Source: Paenibacillus sp. FSL R7-0204 (lineage in GTDB: Bacteria; Bacillota; Bacilli; Paenibacillales; Paenibacillaceae). Taken from it: a stretch of DNA of 64,000 bases. A model generated the notes under the pieces. That model was not told the origin of the DNA, ran no database searches, and saw nothing but the letters and a program-made list of their open reading frames with translations. The position numbers were made by a program, and so were the translations under genes. Below are positions 54,911 to 63,587 of this stretch, one piece after another. The stretch's first letter is position 1. Every line of letters starts with the position of its first letter. Location of the stretch: positions 7,440,001 to 7,504,000 of the forward strand of contig NZ_JBBOCA010000001.1 in assembly GCF_038002225.1 (NCBI RefSeq), read 5' to 3'.

Positions 54911-55966
54911 TCAATTCACGGAATCCGTAATGACGGATTCTCCGTTTATTCTCATGATCAGCGGCTGCTCGACATGGCTGGCCAGGACGTTATGCTCGAA
55001 CGATGCAGGCAGAACCTCGCCGCCGAGCGCGCTTTTGACAGCCAAATAGGGGAAGTTGATTCCGGACAAACAGGAGATATGCAGGCCGCCGGACATCCGC
55101 GGGTTAATCTCCAGCAGCTTGGGGACGCCGCCGCTGTATTTCATCTGGATATTGAAATTGAACGGAATCCGGTACGTCTCAGCCACCCTGCGGGCCACCT
55201 CCGCAAGCTCCGGGATATACTCCATCAACCGCAGGCGCCCGCCTGCCTTCCGGCGGGGGACTGCAGCCAGCAGCCTGCCCTTCTCATCCGCCAGGCAATC
55301 AATACTATATTCATATCCTTCCAGCAGCTCCATCACCATCAGGTTAGGGAAGCTACCGGCTTCTGCAAGGATGCGGTAAGCCTCCTCGAAGGAGATCAGC
55401 GGAGTCACATGGCCGAACAGCTCCTCCACGGGACTGCGGTCATTATCTATGATCCGGAATCCGAGTCCGCCTTCCGTCTCGGTAGGCTTGAAGCAGACCT
55501 TGTGGCCTTTGGCTGCGAGATCTTCATAAGCTTCCCTGAACTGCTGCGCATTACTAACCACATGATAATCAGGAATCGTCATAATCCCGGTGGTCTTCAC
55601 ACTCTCATAGAACTTACCTTTGTCCATGATCATCTCCAGCAGATCCAGATCACGGCAGACCAGCACCTTCGTCCCGATCTCATCGAACAGCGAAGCATGC
55701 AGCGCGATATCGAGCATATGCAGCCGGGGGATGAAGATATCAATCTCGTTCCGGCGGCAAAAATCAACACAGAACTGCACGTATTCAATGCCTTCGAGCG
55801 CCGGCTCGGTTCCAGCTACATCCGCGCCTTGCAGCGACATATGGTGGATATCCGGGTGGGTGGCGAAGATTTGCACCGGAATCCCGTCTTCATTGCGTCG
55901 GATGAGATTCATATAATGATAGGCAACAGAGAACCAGCGGTTGAAATATATATTTACCTTTTTCAT
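54911..55966 (-). CDS. ATP-grasp enzyme of the Ter biosynthetic cluster
   Basis: 351 residues. A pre-ATP-grasp N-terminal domain is followed by the ATP-grasp fold, with lysine and glycine-rich loop KVCFKPTETEGGLGFRIID near 180 and the metal-binding end PKLLEINPRMSGGLH near 295. ATP-grasp enzymes ligate a carboxylate to an amine or thiol through an acyl phosphate. In Ter operons such a ligase is proposed (Anantharaman, Iyer and Aravind) to help make a nucleoside-like metabolite. It overlaps the HAD gene by 4 bp, which indicates coupled translation. Confidence 0.88.
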   Translation of the reverse strand: MKKVNIYFNRWFSVAYHYMNLIRRNEDGIPVQIFATHPDIHHMSLQGADVAGTEPALEGIEYVQFCVDFCRRNEIDIFIPRLHMLDIALHASLFDEIGTKVLVCRDLDLLEMIMDKGKFYESVKTTGIMTIPDYHVVSNAQQFREAYEDLAAKGHKVCFKPTETEGGLGFRIIDNDRSPVEELFGHVTPLISFEEAYRILAEAGSFPNLMVMELLEGYEYSIDCLADEKGRLLAAVPRRKAGGRLRLMEYIPELAEVARRVAETYRIPFNFNIQMKYSGGVPKLLEINPRMSGGLHISCLSGINFPYLAVKSALGGEVLPASFEHNVLASHVEQPLIMRINGESVITDSVN

Positions 55967-56799
55967 GGTGGCGGTCCAACTCCCAATGCTGTCGAATGTG
56001 TATAAATCCTGTGAACATACTGCATAATCTCATCCGCGGCAAATACTCCCGGCCGCACAGTAAACGGATACTCTAAGTGTACTAAACCCGCCTGCTGCTC
56101 GGCAAATATCTCTCCGTGGCAGGGGGCTATCGCATAGTCGGCGGCGGCGAGCAGGCTCTTGTCCAGAAGAGAGTCGCCGGAGGCGACCATCGGCTCCGAA
56201 TGCACGGTGCGGCGCACATGGAGAATGGCATCGCTTTTGTTCACTGCCTCCGGCACGATATAGAGCTTGCGCCCCTGCAGGGATACTCTCCAGCCAAGCT
56301 CACCCAGCCGCTGCGCCATCCGGGCAATCTCTTCCAGCGGCAGCAGATCCCGGTGAACCACGAAGGTATAGAACAGCTCATCGCAATAACGCCGGCTAAT
56401 GATCCATTCTTCCCGGACAACAGCGCGCACGATGCTCTCGGCCTCTTCCGCCGCAGCGGAGCCGCGGTCCACCGCTCTGCCGACAGCCGTCCGCCAATCC
56501 TGGTCCACTACCCCGTTCACAAGAATATTGCCGCCATTGCTGGTGATGGCATAATCCGGAATGACCGTCTCCTGGAACAGGTTAATCCGCCGGTACTGGG
56601 CAATCGTACGTGTAGTCACCGGCATGAAGACAATCTTCGCCGCCAGCTCTTTCAGTGTATCCAGAGCCTGCTGTGAGATATACGATACCGTCCTGCCGTC
56701 AACAACCTCTGCCGGAACCAGACCGGGGGTATCCTCAGGAACGCCTACCGCGCTAAGAGAGTAGATCAGCGTACGGTCCAGATCGCTGGCGTAGATCAT
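55963..56799 (-). CDS. HAD-family phosphatase of the Ter biosynthetic cluster
   Basis: 278 residues. HAD motif I is at the N-terminus (YASDLDRTLIYS; catalytic pair Asp in DLDRT). Motif II is the Thr of VTTRTIAQY. The conserved lysine of motif III lies before motif IV (MVASGDSLLDKSLL). The cap arrangement resembles the sucrose-phosphatase/Cof type. It probably dephosphorylates the pathway intermediate. It overlaps both neighbours by 4 bp, placing it firmly in the same operon. Confidence 0.87.
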   Translation of the reverse strand: MIYASDLDRTLIYSLSAVGVPEDTPGLVPAEVVDGRTVSYISQQALDTLKELAAKIVFMPVTTRTIAQYRRINLFQETVIPDYAITSNGGNILVNGVVDQDWRTAVGRAVDRGSAAAEEAESIVRAVVREEWIISRRYCDELFYTFVVHRDLLPLEEIARMAQRLGELGWRVSLQGRKLYIVPEAVNKSDAILHVRRTVHSEPMVASGDSLLDKSLLAAADYAIAPCHGEIFAEQQAGLVHLEYPFTVRPGVFAADEIMQYVHRIYTHSTALGVGPPP

Positions 56800-57950
56800 T
56801 CACTCTCCCCTTTCAGCGGCTTGATGATTCCGCAGCAGGAGTAGGTCAGCCCGGGATAGACCTCTACCGGCACGCCCCGGTCCTCCGCCAGCAGCAGAAT
56901 ATGCCGCAGGTTGGGATTGTCCAGCCTGTCGACAAGGATTCTCCAGGGCACTCTGCGCAGCAGTACACGCGTCGTCTCACCCACTCCGGGCTTTACCAGA
57001 TTGATATTATCAATACCGAAGGTATCCTGGATACTGCGGATATCGGCCAGCCCCTGCCAGGTAATCTCCGGCGGATGCTCCAGCATCTCCGCAGCCTGCG
57101 CAAATGCCTCTGCTGCTACTTCCGTGAAATACGGGGTAATCGCTTCAACGAATACGTTGGACAGATCACTGTCCAGCCATTCCTTGTAGAATTTGGCCCC
57201 GTGGAATTCCTCTGGCCCGATCAGATCATCGCGGAGCACCGTACGGCTCATCAGGCCCGATACCGTGGAGTTCAGGCAGGCACTTGGAATCAGATAATCC
57301 TCCCGGGTACCATAGGTTCCCGAGCAGTGACCGGGATCAGCAAGTACTGCCAGATCATCATTTAGCGTAATGCCATATTTCTTATACATACTCTCACAGG
57401 CCTCTATCAGCACCTGCCGGATGGCCCCCTTACCGGTCCAGCCATCGATGAATTGCAGTTGGGCATCCCGTCCATGCTGCTGCAGCATATAGAGCACCGC
57501 ATTCTCATCAATCCCCTTGCCGCGGATAATCGAGATGCTGTAATGCGGAAGATCCGCTCCATATTTCTCAAGAATATATCGTTTGATCAATACCCCGATA
57601 GGTGTGCCCGCTCTCGCCAGAGAGACCAGCACGGTATTCGCCGTTCCCCGCCGGGCAACAATCATCTCGGACACCACAGCTACAGCCAGCGCCACCTTCC
57701 TCGCAGTCTGCTGCAGCGTCTCATGAAACAATTCGATATACTGCTCTGTCGGCTGGTATTCCACCGGAAGCATCTCCGAATAATGCACGCCGGACTGGAT
57801 CGCTTCCTCCCGCTCGGCCGTCCCCCGCTCCAGAGACACATCGCTTAGATCCTTGAGCAGGAAGGTAACGTCGGAAGCAGGGTAGCTGCCCAGTGCCACC
57901 GGAGGAGATATTCTTCTATTGTGAATGGCTTCGATATCTATTCCCTTCAT
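56796..57950 (-). CDS. StiP-type (PRTase_1) protein of the Ter biosynthetic cluster
   Basis: 384 residues. The central phosphoribosyltransferase-like core is visible in VSLARAGTPIGVLIKRYI (near 120), HYSISIIRGKGID, and QFIDGWTGKGAIRQ, the PRPP-loop equivalent. A Cys-containing C-terminal segment (YSCCGIIKPL) is present. Databases call the family cysteine protease StiP, but operon analyses of Ter systems interpret it as a phosphoribosyltransferase. I favour the latter from the visible motifs. It overlaps the neighbouring PRTase gene by 4 bp. Confidence 0.85.
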   Translation of the reverse strand: MKGIDIEAIHNRRISPPVALGSYPASDVTFLLKDLSDVSLERGTAEREEAIQSGVHYSEMLPVEYQPTEQYIELFHETLQQTARKVALAVAVVSEMIVARRGTANTVLVSLARAGTPIGVLIKRYILEKYGADLPHYSISIIRGKGIDENAVLYMLQQHGRDAQLQFIDGWTGKGAIRQVLIEACESMYKKYGITLNDDLAVLADPGHCSGTYGTREDYLIPSACLNSTVSGLMSRTVLRDDLIGPEEFHGAKFYKEWLDSDLSNVFVEAITPYFTEVAAEAFAQAAEMLEHPPEITWQGLADIRSIQDTFGIDNINLVKPGVGETTRVLLRRVPWRILVDRLDNPNLRHILLLAEDRGVPVEVYPGLTYSCCGIIKPLKGESE

Positions 57951-59371
57951 AGCTCTGAGCCTCCCGTAACTGGTTCTGGGCTGAGCACAACAAGATGTAC
58001 CTTATTGCCCGCCAGCCTCTGTAAAATATCCGTCATCGGCGCAATCCGCTGCCGGGGCACCTCGCGCTCCAGCAGGACGAAGATATCGTCATACTGGCCG
58101 GGGTCCACATTATAGATGAAATTCGTGATCTCCGTATCGCCTGCGGACGGATAGGCAGCGGCGCTGTGCACGCCGTAATCCGCACGCCGCTCGGGATGGA
58201 TCGGACTACGGGTCGAGGACTGGTACAACACGCCCTCTCCCATCTCTGCGGCGATCCGCATCGGCAGATACATGAACTCGCCTACACCCATCACCAGCGT
58301 ACGGGCACCTTCACGCAGTCCCCGGAGCTGCCTGGCCACGCGGCTTACAGCTGCATCAATCTGCGCATTATCCGCAGACTCCAGACCGAAGCGGCCGCTC
58401 TGCTTCAGATATGGCGCTGGATTGATAACGCCCTGCCCATCCGCCGAGGTCACCGGAAGCCGCTCTAAGCCGTCGAATGCATAAGTGGTTACAAGCTCTG
58501 CGCCTGTGGATGCAGCGGCCCCGCTATCAGCTGCGGCTTGCAGCTGAGGTATTCCCTCAACCTTGATGCTTCCCTGAAGCAGGGACAAAGCGGTGATACG
58601 AATTCCAAGCTCCTGCTCCAGATCATGGTAAGCCTGGATATTAGCTTCACTCCGCCAGTCCAAGAGAGAGGCCACTACATAGTCCCTGCGCGGGAATTTG
58701 GACTGGATGTCCCGGATCGTATTAATCGCTGTATTCCCGGTCGTAATCTCGTCATCCACCAGTACAATCGGCTCTGTCCCCAATAACAGTTCAGCATTCA
58801 GGGCATAGCAGAGATGATCTACGGCGTGGGAATGCTCCTCTTCAAAGGTGACCACCGATTCCAGCTCAGGAATCATCTCACGCGTGGTATGAATATAAGA
58901 CGCACCGCCGGCGAATGCATTATACATGCTATGGCCGAGGGCGGTAGCGGTTTCGGCGAATCCGATAAACAGAACCGGCTGCGGCAGAACCAGACGCGCA
59001 GCAAGCAGCGCATGATAAGCTTCTTCCGCAACTTCAGGATGGATCAGACCATGCACGGCCTGGTTCATCAGCGGGTCCATAACCTCCCGGTCAGCGGTAT
59101 CCGCGCTCATCTCCAGATACAAAAGCAAGGCGAGTGCCGCTCCGCTGAGCAGCGGGGTATACGGTCCTACGGGAATATGCTTGCCAAGCACTTTGCTGAC
59201 GAACAGGAAGGAGCGTTTCTTATTGATTCGTGCAGCCATGGAGAACAAGGACTCCACAGGCATATGAAAAGGATTCGAGGTTTCTGTTACCGTAACCTGC
59301 AGATTCTCGACGATATTAAACGTGTGTGTATTCGTTCTCGGGTAGTAATCCGACAAAATGCTGTTGTTCAT
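57947..59371 (-). CDS. phosphoribosyltransferase with a C-terminal TRSP domain (Ter cluster)
   Basis: 474 residues. The N-terminal part carries a PRTase_2-type core: FIGFAETATALGHSMYNAF near 140 and the PRPP-binding loop IVLVDDEITTGNTAINTIR near 205. The C-terminal part (about 320-470) has the TRSP pattern with GVGEFMYLPMRIAAEM, LYQSSTRSPIHPE and DIFVLLEREVPRQR. Together these are the hallmark of the Ter-linked nucleoside-like biosynthesis module. Its start lies 56 bp inside the upstream aldolase gene, in another frame. Confidence 0.85.
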   Translation of the reverse strand: MNNSILSDYYPRTNTHTFNIVENLQVTVTETSNPFHMPVESLFSMAARINKKRSFLFVSKVLGKHIPVGPYTPLLSGAALALLLYLEMSADTADREVMDPLMNQAVHGLIHPEVAEEAYHALLAARLVLPQPVLFIGFAETATALGHSMYNAFAGGASYIHTTREMIPELESVVTFEEEHSHAVDHLCYALNAELLLGTEPIVLVDDEITTGNTAINTIRDIQSKFPRRDYVVASLLDWRSEANIQAYHDLEQELGIRITALSLLQGSIKVEGIPQLQAAADSGAAASTGAELVTTYAFDGLERLPVTSADGQGVINPAPYLKQSGRFGLESADNAQIDAAVSRVARQLRGLREGARTLVMGVGEFMYLPMRIAAEMGEGVLYQSSTRSPIHPERRADYGVHSAAAYPSAGDTEITNFIYNVDPGQYDDIFVLLEREVPRQRIAPMTDILQRLAGNKVHLVVLSPEPVTGGSEL

Positions 59372-60524
59372 GTAACACCCCGTATATTTGAGATCGTAAT
59401 AAAATTCGTCTGGCCCAGTTCAAATGAGGCTTGATTTCATTCATTTTGTTATAGTATTCACTCTTGAACACGCCGCGGCTGCCATCGTTGCTGTCTACAA
59501 TACTTAAGGCATCCACATACTCTTCATGCATTACCGTATACATTGCCTGCACCGGTCTGAGGTGGGAGGGGTGGATAATGGTTTTGCCTACAATGCCGTT
59601 CTCCTTGTCCAGAATCACTTCCCGGATCAGCCCGTCCATCGAGCTTGAAATGAAGCTGTTGCGCATCTCGCGGCCATGCTTGCCGTAGGTATCCTCGAAG
59701 GGCGTCTCCCGCAGCTGCGGGCGGAGGACCCGGTGTCCTTTGCTGGCAAAATACTCCCACACAGGCCCAGAGATCACGTATCCTTCCTCCACACGGCCAA
59801 AGACGTTAATGATATCCGACATGCAGTCACGGATCGGCGTCAGGTCATAAATACTGATATCCGGGCTGCGCCGCAGTCCGAACAGACTGGAGAAGTCCGT
59901 CGCCCCAATCCGGACATTCAGCACATACTCGCGGTATTGCCCGAGCAGATCCCGGACCCCAAGCAGAGTGTCCATCCGGCTCTCCCGGTAGATGATCGGC
60001 GCATTCTCCAGAATCGGCATCCCGTACAGCACCGGGGCGGAATAGCTGCGTGTGTCGTTGTAATCGGCAATAGCCTCGAAATAATCCGTACCGTTCTCTA
60101 CGGAGAATTTGGGGAAGACGAAGCCGGTCAGCATGGTGATTAATGATCCCAGCCGAAAGATCAGATCCCGCAGCTGTGCAGGGTTACGTACGCGGATGAA
60201 CAGCAGCGGAAGGCTGCCGCGCTGGTCCGGCTCATTCTCCGCATAAGCGGACAGGAACGCCAGATGCCTGACGATGGATTCTTCGGCATAATCCACTTCA
60301 CCGTCCCCGATGGCATCCTCCAAATCTATGATTACCGTAATAAGCCCCGAGGCTCTCAGCTTAATAATATCTTCGGCAACACTGGCACGGGTGGCCGGCA
60401 TATAAAGGGCTGCTCCGACGGCATAAGCCAGTAAATCCTTGCGGGTAGTATGATCAAATGAAACCGGCGGAACATGGAATAATGAGGCTTCCTGTTCTTG
60501 TGTGAGGTAATCGAAATATCTCAA
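59316..60524 (-). CDS. HpcH/HpaI aldolase / citrate-lyase-beta-like enzyme (Ter cluster)
   Basis: 402 residues from a TTG preceded by AAGGGGGAAGGG. The barrel motifs are present: ALYMPATRASVAEDI near 40, LITVIIDLEDAIGDGE (acidic metal ligand) near 65, FIRVRNPAQL near 110, and a late metal-site region (RIGATDFSSLFGLRR). It should form or break a C-C bond using an oxo-acid such as pyruvate. In Ter clusters it is proposed to contribute to the metabolite. The 230-bp gap before it, from terC, contains imperfect hairpins, so it may have an internal promoter or attenuator. Confidence 0.85.
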   Translation of the reverse strand: MRYFDYLTQEQEASLFHVPPVSFDHTTRKDLLAYAVGAALYMPATRASVAEDIIKLRASGLITVIIDLEDAIGDGEVDYAEESIVRHLAFLSAYAENEPDQRGSLPLLFIRVRNPAQLRDLIFRLGSLITMLTGFVFPKFSVENGTDYFEAIADYNDTRSYSAPVLYGMPILENAPIIYRESRMDTLLGVRDLLGQYREYVLNVRIGATDFSSLFGLRRSPDISIYDLTPIRDCMSDIINVFGRVEEGYVISGPVWEYFASKGHRVLRPQLRETPFEDTYGKHGREMRNSFISSSMDGLIREVILDKENGIVGKTIIHPSHLRPVQAMYTVMHEEYVDALSIVDSNDGSRGVFKSEYYNKMNEIKPHLNWARRILLRSQIYGVLHEQQHFVGLLPENEYTHV

Positions 60525-60757
60525 GGCCCTTCCCCCTTAATGTTGTGCCAGCACAATCCAAATGGCCTCTGGCTGCGAGCAGAACCAGCTATGCCGTCCT
60601 CTCGGGGACGGTATCCGGCTTGCTTTGAACCCAAGCAAAGGCCATGCTATAAACCTATTACGATTACCCGAAAGGCGTGCCGGAGTCCACCCTTCCCGTG
60701 AACCCCGCGCCTTCCTGCACAGCTATAAAGGATAAATAGATGAAGCACGCAGATCAA

Positions 60758-61501
60758 TCAGGCCTTGTGGTTCTCAGCCTTCTTGCGTTTGCTTGCGCTA
60801 TACACGATAGTACCTGCAAACACCGCAATTAGAATACCGAAGAAAATTACATGCGGCAATTCATAGCCGAAGGCTCCGGCAAGCATTTTACCGGCAATCA
60901 GTGCAATAAGCAGGAATGCCGTTTGTTCCAGTTCAGGATATCTTGCGATCAGCTTGAGGAACACCTGTGCCACACCGCGCATCATCAGTACGCCGAGAAT
61001 ACCGCCCAGGAAGAGTACCCAGACTTCAGAGCTAAGACCAAATGCTGCTACCACACTATCAATACTGAAGGCAATATCCATTAATTCAACCAGGAGTACC
61101 GTCTTCCAGAAAGAGGCGCCTTTATTCTTAATCTCGCCATCTTCACCGCTGCCCTTGAACAACCCTTTGTAGGCAATATAGAAGAGATACAAGGCCCCAA
61201 GCACCTTAACCAGCGTGAATTTGACGAGATAGGTCCCCAGACCAATCGCCAGGAATCTGAATAAATAAGCGCCGAGTATCCCGTAGAACAAAGCCTTACG
61301 CTGCTGCTCCTTCGGCAAGTGCTTAACCATAACCGCCAGCACGAGCGCGTTATCCGCAGAGAGCAGACCTTCCAGCAGGATCAGACTCCCGATAATCCCC
61401 CAGCTGACAGGGTCGGATAGCGTCCCTGCAATATCACTCCATGAGAAGAAATGCCCGTAATTCTCACCGATACTCCTAAAAAAATCACTGAACCAGTCCA
61501 T
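60758..61501 (-). CDS. TerC-family integral membrane protein
   Basis: 247 residues with about seven to eight helices. The two TerC acidic signatures are present: LEGLLSADNALVLAVMVKHL (near 43-62) and the paired LVELMDIAFSIDSVVAAFGL (near 133-152). TerC proteins are linked to metal (manganese) export at the membrane and to Ter stress complexes. The start follows GGAGGCGC. It lies 27 bp after the TerD/TerA-like gene in the same operon. Confidence 0.92.
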   Translation of the reverse strand: MDWFSDFFRSIGENYGHFFSWSDIAGTLSDPVSWGIIGSLILLEGLLSADNALVLAVMVKHLPKEQQRKALFYGILGAYLFRFLAIGLGTYLVKFTLVKVLGALYLFYIAYKGLFKGSGEDGEIKNKGASFWKTVLLVELMDIAFSIDSVVAAFGLSSEVWVLFLGGILGVLMMRGVAQVFLKLIARYPELEQTAFLLIALIAGKMLAGAFGYELPHVIFFGILIAVFAGTIVYSASKRKKAENHKA

Positions 61502-61528
61502 TCCACTTGCGCCTCCGGTAATATCAAA

Positions 61529-62860
61529 TTATTTGCTTCCCGCTACCCAGCGAAGCCCCCAGCCATAAGCCTCATCCATCTCCCTATGACCGCTGAAATA
61601 TTGCACGAGCCGTTCAATACTGAAGGTCTCATTGTCCACATTCCGGATCAGCGCGATGGCGCACATGCCTTTACGGTTGTTATGCTCGTCCAGATTAACG
61701 ATAATATCCGGTCCTCCATCCTGCTTCAGGGTAACCACTCCATCCGCCTCAGACCAGTTGGTAACTCCTTTGTAAATAAAGGCAAACACCAGAATCCGTT
61801 CGATCTGGGCGACCTTACTTCCGTTTATACGCAGATTCTCGCCAGATGTTACGGAGCCGGTCCGATCATCTCCATCAAGCATCATATAAGGCTGCTGCTG
61901 CAGGTTGCCGAACGCATTGCCCAGTGCCTGCACCACGCCTTTACTGCCGTTCTTCAGCTCATACAGACAGGCCAAATCGAGATCCACCCCGCCCTTGTTA
62001 CGGCTGAACAGTCCTCCGCCCTGCTTCTGGTTCCAGTTCAGGTTAATGAGCAGCTCACCCAGACCGGAGGCGGATTTCTTCAGGTTAATCGAATCGCCCT
62101 TCTTCTTCAGCTCAATCTTCTTCAGATTGAGATTCAGCGCCGGTGCGGGAGCTGCCTCCTGCTTAGGCGGTGCAGGTGCCGGTGCAGGCGGTGGCGGAAT
62201 CACAATATTCGGTCTGGATGACTCTGCGCGGGGCGGCGGCACTTGAAGCGGCGGGCGTCCCGGCGGAGGCGTCTGTTCAGGCGGCTTCGGTGCCGGTGCA
62301 GGCTCGTCCTCTACTTCTATGCCATAGTTGCCGCAGAGCGCCTTAAGCCCGCCCGAGAAGCCCGCAACAATCGCACTGTATTTCCATTCTTCGCCATGTC
62401 TATATAATTCTCCAACTACAACAGCCGTTTCCACAGAGAACTGATTTCCAAGGTTACACCGCAGAAGCTGCGCACCTGTCGCCTGATTCACGATCCGGCA
62501 CTCCGCTTCACTCATTTGTCCGAACATCTGCTTGCGGTTTTCTCCGTCATACAGAGTAAGCGTGAAGGCAATCTTCACTATGTTTGCCGGAATCCGCTCC
62601 AGTGAGACCTCGAACTGCTTCAGTCCGCCCGAAGCTGTACCCGGTACATCTTTATAGGTGATAAAGGGAGTAGACGGGTTATTGTAAAAGATCAGATCGT
62701 CATCACTGCTCACTTTACCGCCCGCTCCAAGCAGGAATGCGGAAGCATCAATATCCATGGAAGACGGAGCTTTCCACCCGATCTCAACCGTAATGCTACG
62801 GAGCCCCGGGTTCCCTTTGGTCAGGTCTGCTTTCTGCCCTTTGACTACTTCTGTATTCAT
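61529..62860 (-). CDS. two-domain TerD/TerA-like protein
   Basis: About 443 residues from the ATG at 62860 (AAAGGTGG upstream). The N-terminal TerD domain (1-185) keeps the Ca-binding acidic runs (MDIDASAFLL, SSDDDLIFYNN) but lacks the [13 protein letters not shown] loop of the neighbouring TerD proteins. A Pro/Ala-rich linker (about 190-255) leads to a second, TerA-like Ter domain (270-443, GVDLDLACLYEL, LDGDDRTG, TNWSEADG). TerD-fold proteins bind calcium and are thought to form a membrane-associated stress complex with TerC. Confidence 0.88.
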   Translation of the reverse strand: MNTEVVKGQKADLTKGNPGLRSITVEIGWKAPSSMDIDASAFLLGAGGKVSSDDDLIFYNNPSTPFITYKDVPGTASGGLKQFEVSLERIPANIVKIAFTLTLYDGENRKQMFGQMSEAECRIVNQATGAQLLRCNLGNQFSVETAVVVGELYRHGEEWKYSAIVAGFSGGLKALCGNYGIEVEDEPAPAPKPPEQTPPPGRPPLQVPPPRAESSRPNIVIPPPPAPAPAPPKQEAAPAPALNLNLKKIELKKKGDSINLKKSASGLGELLINLNWNQKQGGGLFSRNKGGVDLDLACLYELKNGSKGVVQALGNAFGNLQQQPYMMLDGDDRTGSVTSGENLRINGSKVAQIERILVFAFIYKGVTNWSEADGVVTLKQDGGPDIIVNLDEHNNRKGMCAIALIRNVDNETFSIERLVQYFSGHREMDEAYGWGLRWVAGSK

Positions 62861-62954
62861 TCTTACGCCACCTTTATACATGGATAAGAGCGCAACTTAT
62901 CAGATTTTGTGTATAAAAAGGGCAGGATCGATGATGATCCCGCCTTTGAAGCTC

Positions 62955-63542
62955 TTATTGCGCGTCCAGCCCGTAGTTTTTGCATAATGCGCTTAGTCCG
63001 CCGGCGAAGCCGCTGCCGATCGCCTGGAATTTCCAATCCGCCCCCTGGCGGTAGAATTCACAGAAGACTACAGCCGTCTCAGTGGAGAAATCCTCGCCGA
63101 GATCGAACCGCAGAACCTCACGGTCGCTGGATGCATCCACTACGCGTACGAAAGCGTTGGAGACTTGTCCGAAGTTCTGCGCCCGGGCCTCATAATCATA
63201 GATCGTGACCGTAATCCCGATCCGCTGAATATTGGCAGGCACCAGACTGAAGTCTACGATGATCTGCTCATCGTCGCCGTCGCCTTCACCTGTACGATTA
63301 TCGCCTGTATGGGTTACAGAGCCTGTACCGCCGCTTGGATTGTTATAGAATACAAAGTCATTTTCGCTTTTGGCTTTGCCGTCCTCATGCAGCAGGAATG
63401 CTGATGCATCGAGGTCGAAATCCTTGCCGCCGCTGTACTTGTTTGTATCCCAGCCCAGTCCTACAACTACTTTGGTCAGACCCGGATTGGTCTTGGTAAG
63501 ATCAATCCGCTGTCCTTTGGAAAGACTGATCGTCACTGTCAA
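62955..63542 (-). CDS. TerD-family stress protein
   Basis: 195 residues. The complete TerD fold is present: [18 protein letters not shown] at the start, [20 protein letters not shown], the acidic Ca-binding loop [15 protein letters not shown] (near 97-111) and [18 protein letters not shown] at the end. The start is a TTG at 63542 after AAGAGGG; a GTG two codons later has slightly better spacing. It is a tandem paralogue of the partial gene downstream of 63588. Confidence 0.9.
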   Translation of the reverse strand: MTVTISLSKGQRIDLTKTNPGLTKVVVGLGWDTNKYSGGKDFDLDASAFLLHEDGKAKSENDFVFYNNPSGGTGSVTHTGDNRTGEGDGDDEQIIVDFSLVPANIQRIGITVTIYDYEARAQNFGQVSNAFVRVVDASSDREVLRFDLGEDFSTETAVVFCEFYRQGADWKFQAIGSGFAGGLSALCKNYGLDAQ

Positions 63543-63587
63543 AAACCCTCTTTCCTTACAGATTTAATTCCCGAAACTATCAGAGCC

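Noticed and set aside
54203..56005. 600-codon plus-strand frame opposite the ATP-grasp and TelA-partner genes
   Set aside because: It is a mirror of GC-rich coding sequence. It has no ribosome site and no recognisable domain, and the minus-strand genes are clear family members with coupled overlaps.
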